Source: Subsaximicrobium wynnwilliamsii (lineage in GTDB: Bacteria > Bacteroidota > Bacteroidia > Flavobacteriales > Flavobacteriaceae). Taken from it: DNA of 55,712 nt. Positions within the stretch are counted from its first letter, which is position 1. Each line of letters starts with the position of its first letter. The stretch lies in contig NZ_VORM01000028.1 in NCBI RefSeq assembly GCF_007997225.1, forward strand, positions 1 to 55,712. Reading direction: 5' to 3'. The notes beneath the pieces are model-generated. The model saw only the letters and a list, made by a program, of their open reading frames with translations, ran no database searches and was not told the DNA's origin. The translations under genes were made by a program, and so were the position numbers. Below are positions 37,928 through 47,501 of the stretch, in pieces.

Positions 37928-39604
37928 TCATTCTACAATCTGTCCAAGCTCAAGCAGCTGTGTTTTCAGTTCAGCATAAGGTATGTCCTGAACTGCTTTG
38001 TCTTTTTCTATGGCCATACAGGCTATTACAGATGCGCTTTGTCCGAGAACCATGAATACAGGTTCCATGCGGATAGATCCAAAAGCGATGTGGGTTGCGC
38101 TTAGGCAAATAGGCGCAAGCAAATTAGAACATTCTTCTTTTTTGGGCACAATGGAACGATAGCTTATAGGGTACGGACCTTGAACATAGGCTTCCACATT
38201 TCCCTCATTGGATACATGACCCTCAGAATTTACGTAACGCTGCGTATGGTGGGAATCCATGCCATAAGCGGCCATTCCAATGCCATCGGGCACTACTTCA
38301 ATGCTTTCACAATGTTTCTGGGTCATCACAAAATCACTAATCATTCTTCTGGCCTCTCTTATGTAGAGTTGTTGCTGCCAACCATCGGCACGCTCAAATT
38401 CATCTTTGGAAGTCCCCCATCTGGAAACCTCTTCCCTTATTTTTTCAGGAATCCTTGGATGGTTTGCCAATGTCCACATTAGCCCTTGCTGCCGTATGCG
38501 ATGCCTTTGAACTATCCGTTCTCTTTCTGCATAGCTTGCTTCAGGATAATCATAATTTTGTCCGATAAAATCAGTAGAAAAACCATCTCTGTTGTTTGAA
38601 TCGGTTTTTCTATTAGGCATCTGACTGTTTATCCATGGTACCCTGTTATAACCCGCTTCATAATTCCTAAACAACAGTTCGTAATCTGATTCATCGTAAT
38701 CTTTGGGTTTTTCAAATGGAATCCGATTCTCAGGATGATCTGTCAGGCACATGCGAAAACAGTAAGCTTGAATATGCTTATCCCCTGTTCCATCTTTTGC
38801 AATGGTTGGATTAATTCCCGGAATCAAGCCCGACGAGACATCCCCTGACACTCTATATGGATCTACCCCCTTCACAAAGTTGTGGTGCCTTGCATTTGAC
38901 GACAAGCCCCCATTGAGCATTTGACTTGTTACGTTGGCCTGCACGCCATTCAATGATTCCCCATATTGGGCATTGGACTCTCTTCCAACGGTGTAACTAA
39001 CTCCGGCAGCGGCCAACAGATCACCTTCATAGGTAGCGTCAATAAATATTTTACCGGTGTACGTATTACCCGATTCCATAGTGATGGCGGTAATGGCATT
39101 ATCGCTTTTCACAACGCCGGTTGATCTGTTGAGCCGTTGGTTGTAAACTATTTCAATGTCCAAATCCTTCATCATATCAGTGTACACTTGGAGTGCGGCT
39201 GAAGGTTCAAAAGTCCACATGGCATCTTCGTTTTTGTTGGTTTGAGTTTGTCCCCCGTCTTTGTATTCAGATCTTTTCTGCCAATCCCAATTTGCATCTA
39301 CTTCATAATATTTCTTTATATTTTGATAAAATTCACGTGAAATACCCCCAATTACCTGTTTATTGCCTATATCAGTCTGCCCAAGGCCACCGGTAGTTAG
39401 ACCTCCCAGACGATTAGTTGGTTCAATCAATATCACAGACTTACCTAGTCTGGCAGTTTGGATTGCTGCTGAAATACCTGCAGATGTCCCTCCATAAATA
39501 ACAAGATCTGCAGAAGCTTGCTTTTCTTCGATGGTAGTATTGAAAGCCAAAAGGCTGATAGTGATTGATAAGATAATTGTTGCTATTGTATAGTTTGTTT
39601 TCAT
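37928..39604 (-). CDS. FAD-dependent oxidoreductase with N-terminal export signal
   Basis: A 558-residue enzyme. After a signal-like helix (about 8-22) comes the FAD-binding dinucleotide fold [20 protein letters not shown] with acidic IEPTNRLGG, then the FAD_oxidored (PF12831) body including [20 protein letters not shown] and a C-terminal [11 protein letters not shown] segment near residue 520. Members act on carbohydrates or related polyols in Bacteroidota polysaccharide clusters; no glycoside hydrolase is adjacent here. The export signal suggests a periplasmic location. Substrate is unknown. Confidence 0.88.
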   Translation of the reverse strand: MKTNYTIATIILSITISLLAFNTTIEEKQASADLVIYGGTSAGISAAIQTARLGKSVILIEPTNRLGGLTTGGLGQTDIGNKQVIGGISREFYQNIKKYYEVDANWDWQKRSEYKDGGQTQTNKNEDAMWTFEPSAALQVYTDMMKDLDIEIVYNQRLNRSTGVVKSDNAITAITMESGNTYTGKIFIDATYEGDLLAAAGVSYTVGRESNAQYGESLNGVQANVTSQMLNGGLSSNARHHNFVKGVDPYRVSGDVSSGLIPGINPTIAKDGTGDKHIQAYCFRMCLTDHPENRIPFEKPKDYDESDYELLFRNYEAGYNRVPWINSQMPNRKTDSNNRDGFSTDFIGQNYDYPEASYAERERIVQRHRIRQQGLMWTLANHPRIPEKIREEVSRWGTSKDEFERADGWQQQLYIREARRMISDFVMTQKHCESIEVVPDGIGMAAYGMDSHHTQRYVNSEGHVSNEGNVEAYVQGPYPISYRSIVPKKEECSNLLAPICLSATHIAFGSIRMEPVFMVLGQSASVIACMAIEKDKAVQDIPYAELKTQLLELGQIVE

Positions 39605-39718
39605 AAGTATTTGATTCTATTTTAATGATATAATATTTGTTTGCCAAAGCGGTTTGGTTAAGGCTAGTGCTCGATTTTTCGACTCTTCTCTTGTACGTCC
39701 AACGCAAAGTCTATGAAT

Positions 39719-39840
39719 CGCAGGTTTAAGCCTTGAATTTAGCAAATAAAAATGAACTGGGACATCTAACTTGCCACGTATTTGGCATGGGAGGATTTTC
39801 GGAAGTTAAAAATCACCAGCAATTAATCATATAGGGTGCT
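39719..39840. repeat. Dispersed palindromic element, copy C (degenerate)
   Basis: Shares with copies A (47363-47500) and B the core TTTAGCAAATAAAAA-GAACT-GG-CATC, then GGATTTTCGGAAG, and an end CAATTAATcATA. It is a degenerate member of a palindromic family of about 130 bp and lies directly beside the hexamer minisatellite. Confidence 0.6.
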
Positions 39841-39845
39841 GTGTT

Positions 39846-40870
39846 TAGTACTTGAAATTGAAATTGAAATTGAACTTGAAATTGAACTTGAACTTGAATT
39901 TGAAATTGAATTTGAAACCGAGGCAGAACCAAAACTTCAGAAATCAAAAATCGTTGATCGTTAATTTTCAATCTCCTCCTATCTACTTGAATTTGAACTT
40001 GAAATTGAACTTGAAATTGAACTCAAGATCGAATCTGAAACCGAGGCAGCATCAAAACTTCAGAAATCAAAAATCGTTAATCGTTAATCTTCAATCTCCT
40101 CCTACTTGAACTTGAATTTGAAATTGAATTTGAACTTGAAATTGAATTTGAACTCAAGATCGAATCTGAAACACCGAAGCAGCATCAAAACTTCAGAAAT
40201 CAAAAATCGTTGATCGTTAATTTTCAATCTCCTCCTATCTATTTGAACTTGAAATTGAAATTGAACTCGAGATCGAATCTGAAACCTACTTGAACTTGAA
40301 TTTGAAATTGAATTTGAATTTGAATTTGAAATTGAATTTGAATTTGAATTTGAATTTGAACTTGAAATTGAATTTGAACTCAAGATCGAATCTGAAACAC
40401 CGAAGCAGTATCAAAACTTCAGAAATCAAAAATCGTTAATCGTTAATTTTCAATCTCCTCCTATCTACTTGAACCTGAAATTGAACTTGAACTTGAATTT
40501 TAACTTGAAATTGAACTTGAACTCAAGATCGAATCTGAAACACCGAAGCAGAATCAAAACTTCAGAAATCAAAACTAGTTAATCGTTAATCGTCAATCTC
40601 CTCCTATCTACTTGAACCTGAAATTGAACTTGAACTTGAATTTGAACTTGAACTTGAACTTAAAATTGAACTCAAGATCGAATCTGAAACACCGAAGCAG
40701 TATCAAAACTTCAGAAATCAAAAATCGTTAATCGTTAATTTTCAATCTCCTCCTATCTCCTTGAACCTGAAATTGAATTTGAACTTGAACTTGAAATTGA
40801 ACTCGAGATCGAATCTGAAACCGAGGCAGAATCGAAACTTCAGAAATCAAAAATCGTTAATCGTTAATCT
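39846..40870. repeat. Minisatellite of TTGAAN hexamers in about seven units
   Basis: A conserved linker containing CTTCAGAAATCAAAA, ATCGTTAATCGTTAAT and CAATCTCCTCCTATCTACTT recurs at 39935, 40058, 40191, 40417, 40560, 40709 and 40838. Between linkers are runs of the hexamer TTGAA(C/A/T), of different lengths, ending at a CTCAAGATCGAATCTGAAAC motif. Spacings are 123, 133, 226, 143, 149 and 129 bp, so hexamer number varies strongly. Open frames within it, Leu/Asn/Lys-rich on plus and Ser/Asn-rich on minus, are repeat artefacts. It lies directly after the carotenoid gene and probably changes length by slippage. Confidence 0.92.
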
Positions 40871-40879
40871 TCAATCTAT

Positions 40880-41647
40880 TTAGGTGTTTTTTGAAGTTGT
40901 AGCGTAAGTTTTAAATAATGCCTTTATTATGATAGTCCCAATGATTATTCCGACAATCATAGGTGCCCATAATCCATAGCCTGCGTCAACTCCGGTCCAT
41001 AGGAAGATTGATACTAGAAGGGACAGAGTGCCAATCCAGAGGTGCTTTGAAAGCGCCACGCTCCCTTTCACAATGACAGGTTTCAAGACCAATTTCAAAA
41101 TAAGATATGCAATCGTTCCTGAAATCATCCAGCCAATAAAATTTTGTAGAGGTACGTCAAACCATAATCCACCATTGGTGTATTCCCATAGTCCGCGTGC
41201 AACGGCTCCAGGATCTAAGATCATATCTGTACCAACAAGAATCCCAAGGTAAGCCAGATATCTTGCCCAATGGTGCTCAAACCATGTTTGTGCCAATAAC
41301 CAGGCACCAAAAACTAGCGGACTCCAAGCAATAAATACGGTCCAGGGTGTTGTTCCCAGTAGCTTATAACCAAACGGCATCGTATATTCAAAAGGTGAAT
41401 AAGGGAATCCTGTATGAATCCCAATGGATTCAATAATTAAGGCAAATACACCCAAGGCCATGATTGCAGCAATTCCTCGTCTCCCATATATTTTCCACAT
41501 GCCGTAAAATGCCGGCATGGAAATTATACCAACGGCAATAATGGATCCAGTTTCCACAAACTGTTTTGATGGCACAGAGCTCATCATAAAACCAATGATG
41601 AAAAAGAGTATTGATAAAGTGACTAGAATTATTTTCTTAATATCCAT
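40880..41647 (-). CDS. Carotenoid biosynthesis protein (CruF/PF04240 family)
   Basis: A 255-residue integral membrane protein with about seven helices. The signature GIHTGFPYSPFEYTMPFGYK, then LGTTPWTVFIAWSP, and the Asp in GTDMILDPGAVARGLW match the family that hydrates carotenoid ends (CruF-type 1',2'-hydratase, 2-gamma relatives). Neighbouring genes are not carotenoid genes. The stop is next to the hexamer minisatellite, and a 70-bp repeated promoter-like element lies upstream at 41785-41854. Confidence 0.88.
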   Translation of the reverse strand: MDIKKIILVTLSILFFIIGFMMSSVPSKQFVETGSIIAVGIISMPAFYGMWKIYGRRGIAAIMALGVFALIIESIGIHTGFPYSPFEYTMPFGYKLLGTTPWTVFIAWSPLVFGAWLLAQTWFEHHWARYLAYLGILVGTDMILDPGAVARGLWEYTNGGLWFDVPLQNFIGWMISGTIAYLILKLVLKPVIVKGSVALSKHLWIGTLSLLVSIFLWTGVDAGYGLWAPMIVGIIIGTIIIKALFKTYATTSKNT

Positions 41648-41784
41648 ATTTTTAATAAATCTTTTCCAGAATGCCTGACCACTTAGTTTTTCAATTTCTG
41701 CACCCTTTACTCTTCAGATAGATATTCTTTAAAATAAATGAGATTTATAAATCCTCTCATTACATTTCTTCAAATTCTGCTTAG

Positions 41785-41854
41785 GTCAAATTTACTATAA
41801 TTTTCCTACACAAACATATTACTCGTTATTTCAAGAAATCAACAGGTTTTTCTT
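41785..41854 (-). promoter_or_regulatory. 70-bp repeated promoter-like element, copy 1
   Basis: On the minus strand it carries TTG, 16 bases, then TAAATTTG, matching the Bacteroidota -33 TTG / -7 TAnnTTTG promoter. The same 70 bp, about 85-90% identical with identical spacing, is at 48599-48668. It lies 138 bp upstream of the carotenoid gene. Confidence 0.65.
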
Positions 41855-41923
41855 TACCTAACATATTCTAATTTTATCCATAGTTCTTCAGTTCAATTTG
41901 GGAAACAAGTCTTTGAATTGGGA

Positions 41924-42492
41924 TTATTCCAGTTTCAAAGCTGGTCCGACCACTTGCATTTCATTATCCGTAAAAATTTTTTCGATTTCTTTTGGAGTGG
42001 GTTCGTGGTTTAATGCTGCCATTGTTACAAAAAAATCTTCGAGTTTTCCTGCCGGTTGCAGAACCACAGTCATTTTACCCTTTTCGGATTTTTGAGTCCA
42101 AGCGTGTGGAATCTTGCGAGGTAAAAATATGCTATCTCCAACGTTCATTTCATATTTTTCGTCTCCAACTTGAAAATAGTATGCTCCTTCAATGATGTAG
42201 AATATATTTCGCCCTGTGAATTATGGATATGTAGTGGTGTTCCACGTCCTTGGGAAAGAGAGGTCTGCTCAAATATCGCCAAGTCCCCATTGGTGTCCTT
42301 ACCCGATATTTTGACATCCAGAACATTGGAATTCACGCCTTTTAAATTTAAATGCCCGTGAAACCGACCTTCTCCCGCACTAATTTTAAATCCCTTGTCT
42401 TTTCTTTTTATCATTTTTTGAATTGGTGTAAACGCCCACAACGGCATTGTCGCGAAAGCAAAAAGTGCTGTAAGGAATCCTTTTCGTTTCAT
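41924..42492 (-). pseudogene. Cupin protein interrupted by a frameshift
   Basis: Start at 42492 (MKRKGFLTALFAFATMPLWA, an export signal). The cupin half-barrel begins RGTPLHIHNSQGEI, and just after it the frame is lost: in the other frame the protein continues FYIIEGAYYFQVGDEKYEMN then VGDSIFLPRKIPHAWTQ, the second cupin motif, to the stop at 41924. The break is at an ATATAT tract (42202-42207), so a two-base insertion or one-base loss by slippage is likely. The fused product would be about 190 residues. The metal-binding HIH...E and H residues are all present on both sides. Confidence 0.85.
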
Positions 42493-42892
42493 ATTTTTAG
42501 AATTTAAGGCTATTCGAAAATTTTCCAAAATCCTATGTTTTTCCTTTTCGAATGTAGTCAATTAATCGATTGCGTTGTAAGATCCAGTTGGATTAGAATC
42601 CCCGAGCCATTCTTGATAAATCCTGTTCTATTTTTGTTCGACCACAACTGAATTTTGTATCGGTTTTTTTCCAGCAGTTCGCAGTTCATTAATTGTTACC
42701 AACGTTTCGTACATAAAAAGTAGGAGATTACGGAGCACTAAATTTTCGGTTGCTCACTCCCGATAGCTCCTATCGGGAGTGCTACGAGTCTAAAGCCTTG
42801 GATTTACTATTGTTTCGCCTAATTTTTATATAAATTGTTAGCGGCTTTGTTTCTTTCTCTTACCTGTATTTTTTATAGTTTCAACAAAATAC
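42493..42892. other. Intergenic region with a REP-like palindrome
   Basis: About 400 bp including the palindrome at 42756-42780 and GTTAGCGG near 42837, a motif repeated at other gene borders in this part of the window. There is no gene. Confidence 0.5.
42756..42780. repeat. Short perfect palindrome, REP-like
   Basis: ACTCCCGATAG and its inverted counterpart CTATCGGGAGT enclose a short spacer. Such sequences occur scattered in Flavobacteriaceae genomes and may act as a terminator or target site. Confidence 0.7.
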
Positions 42893-43741
42893 TTAAGGAT
42901 TACAGTAATCGCAATACATAGGGTCTTCGGTTGTTTTTTTATGTGGATACATGTCCTCTTTTATGAATTGACAATGCTGGCAAACATAACTATAACTTAA
43001 AGTGGAATTTGTTGGCGAACCACACAAATTACATTCTAATCCTTTTTTTACATCTGTAACTCCAAAACCTGGAATATCACATTGCGGACAGCAAGAATTT
43101 ATCTTGTCAACTAATTTCCTGGTTGCATTTTCAATTACATTCATTCGACTTGGGTTGTACATTGCCCGCATATCTGTTTCTGCATAAACAGGACTAAACT
43201 TTTCAATGAGTAAATGAAATGCTTTTTTTAGGTCTTGTAAGTTGGTAATGTCTTTGATTATGTCGCTATTGTCCGTTTTTGATTTCCGAAGTATTAACCC
43301 GTGAGATGGAAACTTTATTAAGTCGGCAAAGTCCATAAGCTCTTGTTCATTATTAATTTCACTTCCGTTAAAATTGGTCTCCACACTAAGTTCTCTGGCG
43401 ATAATTTCTAAATTATTTTTCTTATCTATAAATATTAAAAACTCATCATCAGCACTTACGAAGAACATTGAAGGATGAGCGCCGAAAGAACCTTCACTTG
43501 CTATTCCTAAATCACAGTTACTTGCTTCCATTGCCATCAAACATTTTTGTCTTGCCGTAGATATTGGGTCAAGTTCTCTTTCAATCTCTCCTGTAAAAGT
43601 GCCAAGAGTATCTGTATCAAAACCATCCTGTACAAAGCAAAACACACCTAAAGCTTGCTCTAATAGCGGTGCAATCACTTTTTCTTTACTGTGCTTGGTG
43701 GCTATAACTAGCTTTCTGTCTCTAAATAATTCTGTACGCAT
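42893..43741 (-). CDS. DUF6671-like protein with C-terminal zinc-ribbon Cys pairs
   Basis: A 282-residue protein. The N-terminal domain (FRDRKLVIATKHSKEKVIAP, DTLGTFTGEIER, ASEGSFGAHPSMFF) matches DUF6671. The C-terminal 80 residues carry four Cys-x-x-Cys pairs (CCPQC, CNLC, CQHC, CDYC), consistent with two zinc ribbons. The combination suggests a nucleic-acid or protein-binding role. It is on the same strand as Sua5 and dihydroorotase, 22 bp after Sua5, and may be in their operon. Confidence 0.85.
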   Translation of the reverse strand: MRTELFRDRKLVIATKHSKEKVIAPLLEQALGVFCFVQDGFDTDTLGTFTGEIERELDPISTARQKCLMAMEASNCDLGIASEGSFGAHPSMFFVSADDEFLIFIDKKNNLEIIARELSVETNFNGSEINNEQELMDFADLIKFPSHGLILRKSKTDNSDIIKDITNLQDLKKAFHLLIEKFSPVYAETDMRAMYNPSRMNVIENATRKLVDKINSCCPQCDIPGFGVTDVKKGLECNLCGSPTNSTLSYSYVCQHCQFIKEDMYPHKKTTEDPMYCDYCNP

Positions 43742-43763
43742 CTAGTTTGTAATTAATGGGTAA

Positions 43764-44726
43764 TTATTCGTTTTTAGTTGCCCTTACTAATCTATCATTA
43801 ATGGATTTTCCCAATCCTATATTTGGAAATAGTTCCGCCACTATCATATCCAAATTCAAATTATCCAATCTGTGCAGGGCAGCATATAAATTTGATGCGG
43901 CCTCCTTTAAATCCCCTTTTCTTGACAATACTTCTAAATGCATACAATTCAAAGAATTCATCTCATTAGAGAATCGAAGCACTCCAATTTTTTTATCAGT
44001 GTAATCCTTTATGAACTTTTCGGCATCCTTTACTAGATATGTTCCCGTTTTGGGCGCATAGTGTCTCGCTAACATACCGGGTGCATTTGGTGCTATTTCT
44101 TTCTTGTTTTTAACTTTTAATTTGCCAATAACATTTTCAATTTCTTCAATTGAAATAGAGCCTAGCCGATAGAGTACGGCTTCATTATTTTCAAATCCAA
44201 TAATTGTAGATTCTATTCCATTTTTACATGCTCCTCCCTCAAGCACCATTGGTATGGTATTCTTGAAATAATTGTTAACGTGTACTGAACTTGTTGGGCT
44301 TATACTTCCAAATGGATTAGCACTAGGTGCTGCCAATGGGAAGGATAATTTTTGTAATAAGCTTAAGGTTGTAGGATGATTCGGTACTCTTACGGCAACG
44401 GTATTTTTTCCTGCTGTAATTAAATCTGGGATATTGGGTTTTTTCTTTAGTACTAAAGTTAAAGCACCTGGCCAAAAAGCCGCAGCCAGCATTTTTGCTT
44501 GCTCAGGAAATTCGCTAACAATTCCGTCTATTTTTTCTATAGAGTCAATATGAACTATTAAAGGATTAAAGAATGGTCTTTGTTTTACTTGAAAGATTTT
44601 GCGAATTGCTTTTTCGCTGTAAATGTTTCCTGCCAATCCATATACGGTTTCAGTTGGTATCGCTACTACATCCTCGTTATTTAAGAGTTCAATAGCTTTT
44701 GAAATGTCGGTCGAAATAATGGTCAT
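43764..44726 (-). CDS. sua5: L-threonylcarbamoyladenylate synthase (Sua5 type)
   Basis: A 320-residue protein made of a YrdC domain and a C-terminal Sua5 domain. Seen: AIPTETVYGLAGN, the KQRPFFNPLIVH motif with the K-x-R pair, GALTLVLKK, VAVRVPNHP and the PSANPFGSISPTS loop; the Sua5 part has SPGMLARHYAPKT-like APGMLARHYAPKTG. It makes threonylcarbamoyl-AMP for t6A37 of ANN-decoding tRNAs. It starts 2 bp after the dihydroorotase stop, so both are co-translated. Confidence 0.95.
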   Translation of the reverse strand: MTIISTDISKAIELLNNEDVVAIPTETVYGLAGNIYSEKAIRKIFQVKQRPFFNPLIVHIDSIEKIDGIVSEFPEQAKMLAAAFWPGALTLVLKKKPNIPDLITAGKNTVAVRVPNHPTTLSLLQKLSFPLAAPSANPFGSISPTSSVHVNNYFKNTIPMVLEGGACKNGIESTIIGFENNEAVLYRLGSISIEEIENVIGKLKVKNKKEIAPNAPGMLARHYAPKTGTYLVKDAEKFIKDYTDKKIGVLRFSNEMNSLNCMHLEVLSRKGDLKEAASNLYAALHRLDNLNLDMIVAELFPNIGLGKSINDRLVRATKNE

Positions 44727-44728
44727 TG

Positions 44729-46081
44729 TTAGTACTGTTTGTTATTAAAAACTATCGGCATCCCAAATATATTTTCTTGAAATACACCATTGTCATAAAT
44801 TAGATTTCCGTTCACAAATGTTTGCTTGATCTCCGTTTGAAATGTTGTTCCTTCCAATGGAGACCAACCACATTTGTATAACAGATTGTCTTTCTCCACT
44901 GTCCATTTGCTATTCAGGTCCACCAAGGTCAAGTCAGCGTAATACCCTTCTCGTATAAATCCTCTTTTTGTCATACCATATAGAATTGCTGGGTTGTGAC
45001 ACATTTTTTCCACTATTTTTTCCAAGGAAATTCGGTCTTCTTTATAAAACTCCAACATACAATTAAGCGAGTGCTGTACCATTGGTGCTCCTGACATGGA
45101 TTGAAAATAGGTTTTTTGTTTTTCCTCTAAAGTGTGTGGTGCGTGGTCGGTAGTTATAATATCTATTCTATCATTAAGCAGTGCGGCTAGCAAGCCTTCT
45201 TTGTCTTGTTGTGTTTTTATAGCTGGATTCCATTTAATAAGCATCCCTAATTGTTCATAGTCTTTATCTGAGAACCAAAGATGGTGTACAGAAACTTCTG
45301 TCGTTATTTTTTTCTCTTGCAGGGGAATGTCGTTTTGAAATAAGTGGGTTTCTGCTTCTGTTGTTAAGTGCAGAATATGCAGTCGCGCGTTATGTTTCTT
45401 AGCTAAATTAATCGCACGCTTTGTAGCTTCATAGCAACCTTCAGTGTTTCTTATAATTGGATGAAACTTTGCAGGAATATCTTCTCCATATTTTTCTCGA
45501 AAAATCCTTTCGTTTTCCTCTACAATCTGTTCTTTTTCTGAATGGATAGCGATAATGGATTTGCAATTTGCAAATAATTTCTCCATTGTTTCAGGATTAT
45601 CAGCCAACAGATTTCCTTTTTTTGTAAAATATAAACCGTCATCTGAAACACCTATAAATTGGCTTGTATCCATTTTTATTACGGCATCAATATTATCTCC
45701 ATTTACACCAAGGAAGAACGCATAGTTGGCTAAAGATTTTTTTGAAGCAATTTCATATTTTTCTTTTAAGCTTTCAACAGTTAAGATATTCGGAACCGTA
45801 TTCGGCATATCAATAAAGGAAGTTACTCCACCTGCTATAGCAGCTCTACTTTCGGTATATAAATCCCCTTTATGAGTAAGTCCTGGGTCTCTAAAATGTA
45901 CTTGTGCGTCAATTATTCCTGGAAGCAGGTGTTTACATGTTCCGTCAATTACCTTATAATTTGGTTCAACATCAATAGTCCCTATTTGCTGAATATGTCC
46001 ATCTGCCAAAAGTACGTCTGCGATAAATGATTCTCCCTCATTTACGATAGTTGTATTCTTGATTAAAAATCTTTCTTTCAT
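44729..46081 (-). CDS. pyrC: Dihydroorotase, Bacteroidota type
   Basis: A 450-residue amidohydrolase that closes carbamoyl-aspartate to dihydroorotate. The entry motif is GIIDAQVHFRDPGLTHKGDL, where the first His of the usual HxH is Gln; this is the normal form in Bacteroidota dihydroorotases. GGVTSFIDMPNT, LHILHLTTEAE and the catalytic Asp in IITTDHAPH are intact. It is the first gene of a run with Sua5 and DUF6671. I find no reason to call it an inactive homologue. Confidence 0.93.
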   Translation of the reverse strand: MKERFLIKNTTIVNEGESFIADVLLADGHIQQIGTIDVEPNYKVIDGTCKHLLPGIIDAQVHFRDPGLTHKGDLYTESRAAIAGGVTSFIDMPNTVPNILTVESLKEKYEIASKKSLANYAFFLGVNGDNIDAVIKMDTSQFIGVSDDGLYFTKKGNLLADNPETMEKLFANCKSIIAIHSEKEQIVEENERIFREKYGEDIPAKFHPIIRNTEGCYEATKRAINLAKKHNARLHILHLTTEAETHLFQNDIPLQEKKITTEVSVHHLWFSDKDYEQLGMLIKWNPAIKTQQDKEGLLAALLNDRIDIITTDHAPHTLEEKQKTYFQSMSGAPMVQHSLNCMLEFYKEDRISLEKIVEKMCHNPAILYGMTKRGFIREGYYADLTLVDLNSKWTVEKDNLLYKCGWSPLEGTTFQTEIKQTFVNGNLIYDNGVFQENIFGMPIVFNNKQY

Positions 46082-46179
46082 TGTTCCATATTTGTCTTTG
46101 TATTCGAGTTCTTACCTTGTCGCTAGCGGTTAGTATAAGAATAATTGCGGATTTATACGCTGAAATTTTCGGTTGAGCA

Positions 46180-46296
46180 ATGACTTTTGTTAAAGGTACT
46201 TACATTGAACCCCTCACCAAAACCGATTATTTTCATACATTGTCCCTGTTGCACAACTCTGTTGATAAAGTTAATGGAATAAAGTATTATCAGTAG
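46180..46296 (+). CDS. Short open frame, doubtful
   Basis: A 38-residue frame starting MTFVKGTYIEPLTKTDYFHT runs through the left boundary of the IS remnant. It could be a chance frame or the remains of a gene disrupted by the insertion. No family matches. Confidence 0.2.
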   Translation: MTFVKGTYIEPLTKTDYFHTLSLLHNSVDKVNGIKYYQ

Positions 46297-46317
46297 AATA
46301 ATTTTATAATTTGATAG

Positions 46318-46947
46318 CAGGGTGAGAACTATGCGTTTCTGGAACAGTTCGGTTTGGAGAGTTTTATTCCGCCCCGCGGCACCTATAAAGGTGGACCGGA
46401 CGGTTTTGAATACAATGAAGCACATGACCATTATATCTGTCCCAAGGGAGAGATCATCCCCTTCAAAAAAGTATTCAGCGACACCCAAACGGAAACCCTA
46501 AAGAAGGAGTACCGCGGTTCTACATACCAATGCAGGGACTGTGCTATGAAAGCGAGTTGTTTGGGCAAGACCGCCAAGGAGAAGAAGTTCTCGGTGACCT
46601 ACTTCAGAGCAGAGTATGATCTCAATATTGAACGGGTCAACAGTCTTCAAGGCAGGAATATGAAAGGACAGCGGCAAAGCACTGTTGAACCAGTTTTTGG
46701 CACGCCCACTAAATTCATGGGACTGAGAAAGATAAACACGATCGGCATAGCTCAGGCAAACATCGTCATGCACTTGTCCGCCATGGCCTACAATCTCAAA
46801 ACCGGCCTACCGGACAGGCAGGAGTACCTGAAGTTCAGACAGAAACTGACAAAAAGTGGTGCCAAGGCACTAGCCTTTTTATTTAATAAAATAAGGGGGT
46901 TCCAGAACTTGATAAACTTGTATTTAAGCCATCCAGAATACAGTTAA
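46318..46947 (+). pseudogene. IS1182-type transposase, C-terminal fragment
   Basis: Reads QGENYAFLEQFGLESFIPPR after a stop codon, then ICPKGEIIPFKK, a CRDCAMKASCLGK cysteine motif, NSLQGRNMKGQRQSTVEPVF, and FGTPTKFMGLRKINTIGIAQ. These are the C-terminal parts of DDE transposases of the IS1182 group, with the final Glu region V-E-P-V-F-G. The N-terminus including the first two acidic residues is absent, so it cannot transpose alone. Confidence 0.88.
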
Positions 46948-46967
46948 ACCACCTAACTAAAAAACCA

Positions 46968-46989
46968 AAAAGCCCTTAAAAAGGGCTTA
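46968..46989 (+). terminator. Hairpin at the right end of the IS remnant
   Basis: AAGCCCTT and AAGGGCTT pair around AAA. It lies 20 bp after the transposase stop. Confidence 0.7.
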
Positions 46990-47100
46990 AATGAGTTCGG
47001 TTTCTATGAATTTATGGGGTTGTGCAATGGTTACCGGAGTTGTCCACAGTACTTTGTATTTTAGGCTATTTCAATATTCAGATGTTTACCAAGTCCTAAC

Positions 47101-47355
47101 TCAATAAGATGCTTCGTCTGTTAGGTTCTCAATTTCGAAAAACTCCTTTCCAACTCCATTTTTTTCTTTAACTCCAATTATAATAAATTTATCGGAATCA
47201 GAGTGGTGATTTGCAAAAGCAGATATATCCTTTAATATTTCGTTTTTTTTGATATTTCTGCCTAAAGGATATTCTTCTTGTTTATAATCTAAGTTAGGAC
47301 CTTCGGAATCGTATCGTATTATTTTCTCTAATTCAGTATTCATTAGTTTTGTCAA
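47101..47355 (-). pseudogene. AlbA_2/Schlafen-type protein, N-terminal fragment
   Basis: 84 residues: LEKIIRYDSEGPNLDYKQEE, FANHHSDSDKFIIIGVKEKN, then LTDEASY and stop. This is the first half of an AlbA_2 (Schlafen-like ATP-binding) domain, which normally continues beyond DEA-SYQQ. The break lies about 75 bp from the end of the IS1182-like remnant, so insertion and deletion probably truncated the gene. Confidence 0.75.
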
Positions 47356-47362
47356 ATGTTTT

Positions 47363-47500
47363 ACAACGTGTTTGAGTATAATTAGTTGCGTGTCTCAAGC
47401 CACGAAATTAGCAAATAAAAACGAACTTGGGCATCCACAAGGATTTTCGGAAGAAGAACAGGTCAAGCAATTAATTATACGCGACTTGTAACACGTTTTG
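47363..47500. repeat. Dispersed palindromic element, copy A
   Basis: About 138 bp with inverted ends: ACAACGTGTTTGAGTATAAT at the left and AATTAATTATACGCG then TAACACGTTTTG at the right. The core is AAATTAGCAAATAAAAACGA then ACTTGGGCATCC and GGATTTTCGG. Copies B (split by an intron at 54500-55230) and C (39719-39840) share it. It separates the AlbA_2 fragment and the T9SS gene. Confidence 0.8.
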
Positions 47501-47501
47501 T

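Larger units (their letters stand above)
46249..47027 (+). mobile_element. Internally deleted IS1182-like element
   Basis: Ends carry inverted repeats TTGCACAAC (46249) and GTTGTGCAA (to 47027), similar to IS1182-family ends. Only about 780 bp remain of the usual 1.5-1.8 kb. Inside is the C-terminal third of a transposase and a hairpin at 46968-46989. The left boundary is less certain than the right, and no clear target duplication was found. Confidence 0.65.

Noticed and set aside
37553-38055. Frames on both strands before the FAD oxidoreductase
   Set aside because: Protein-like pieces exist but no consistent frame or family; at best a faded relic.
39846-40870. Possible CRISPR array or coding repeats
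   Set aside because: Linker copies are not of constant length, spacers are hexamer runs rather than unique sequence, and no cas genes are near. The frames are simple-repeat artefacts.
44729-46081. Inactive dihydroorotase because the first metal His is Gln
   Set aside because: The Q-V-H form is the usual Bacteroidota variant and the other catalytic residues are present.
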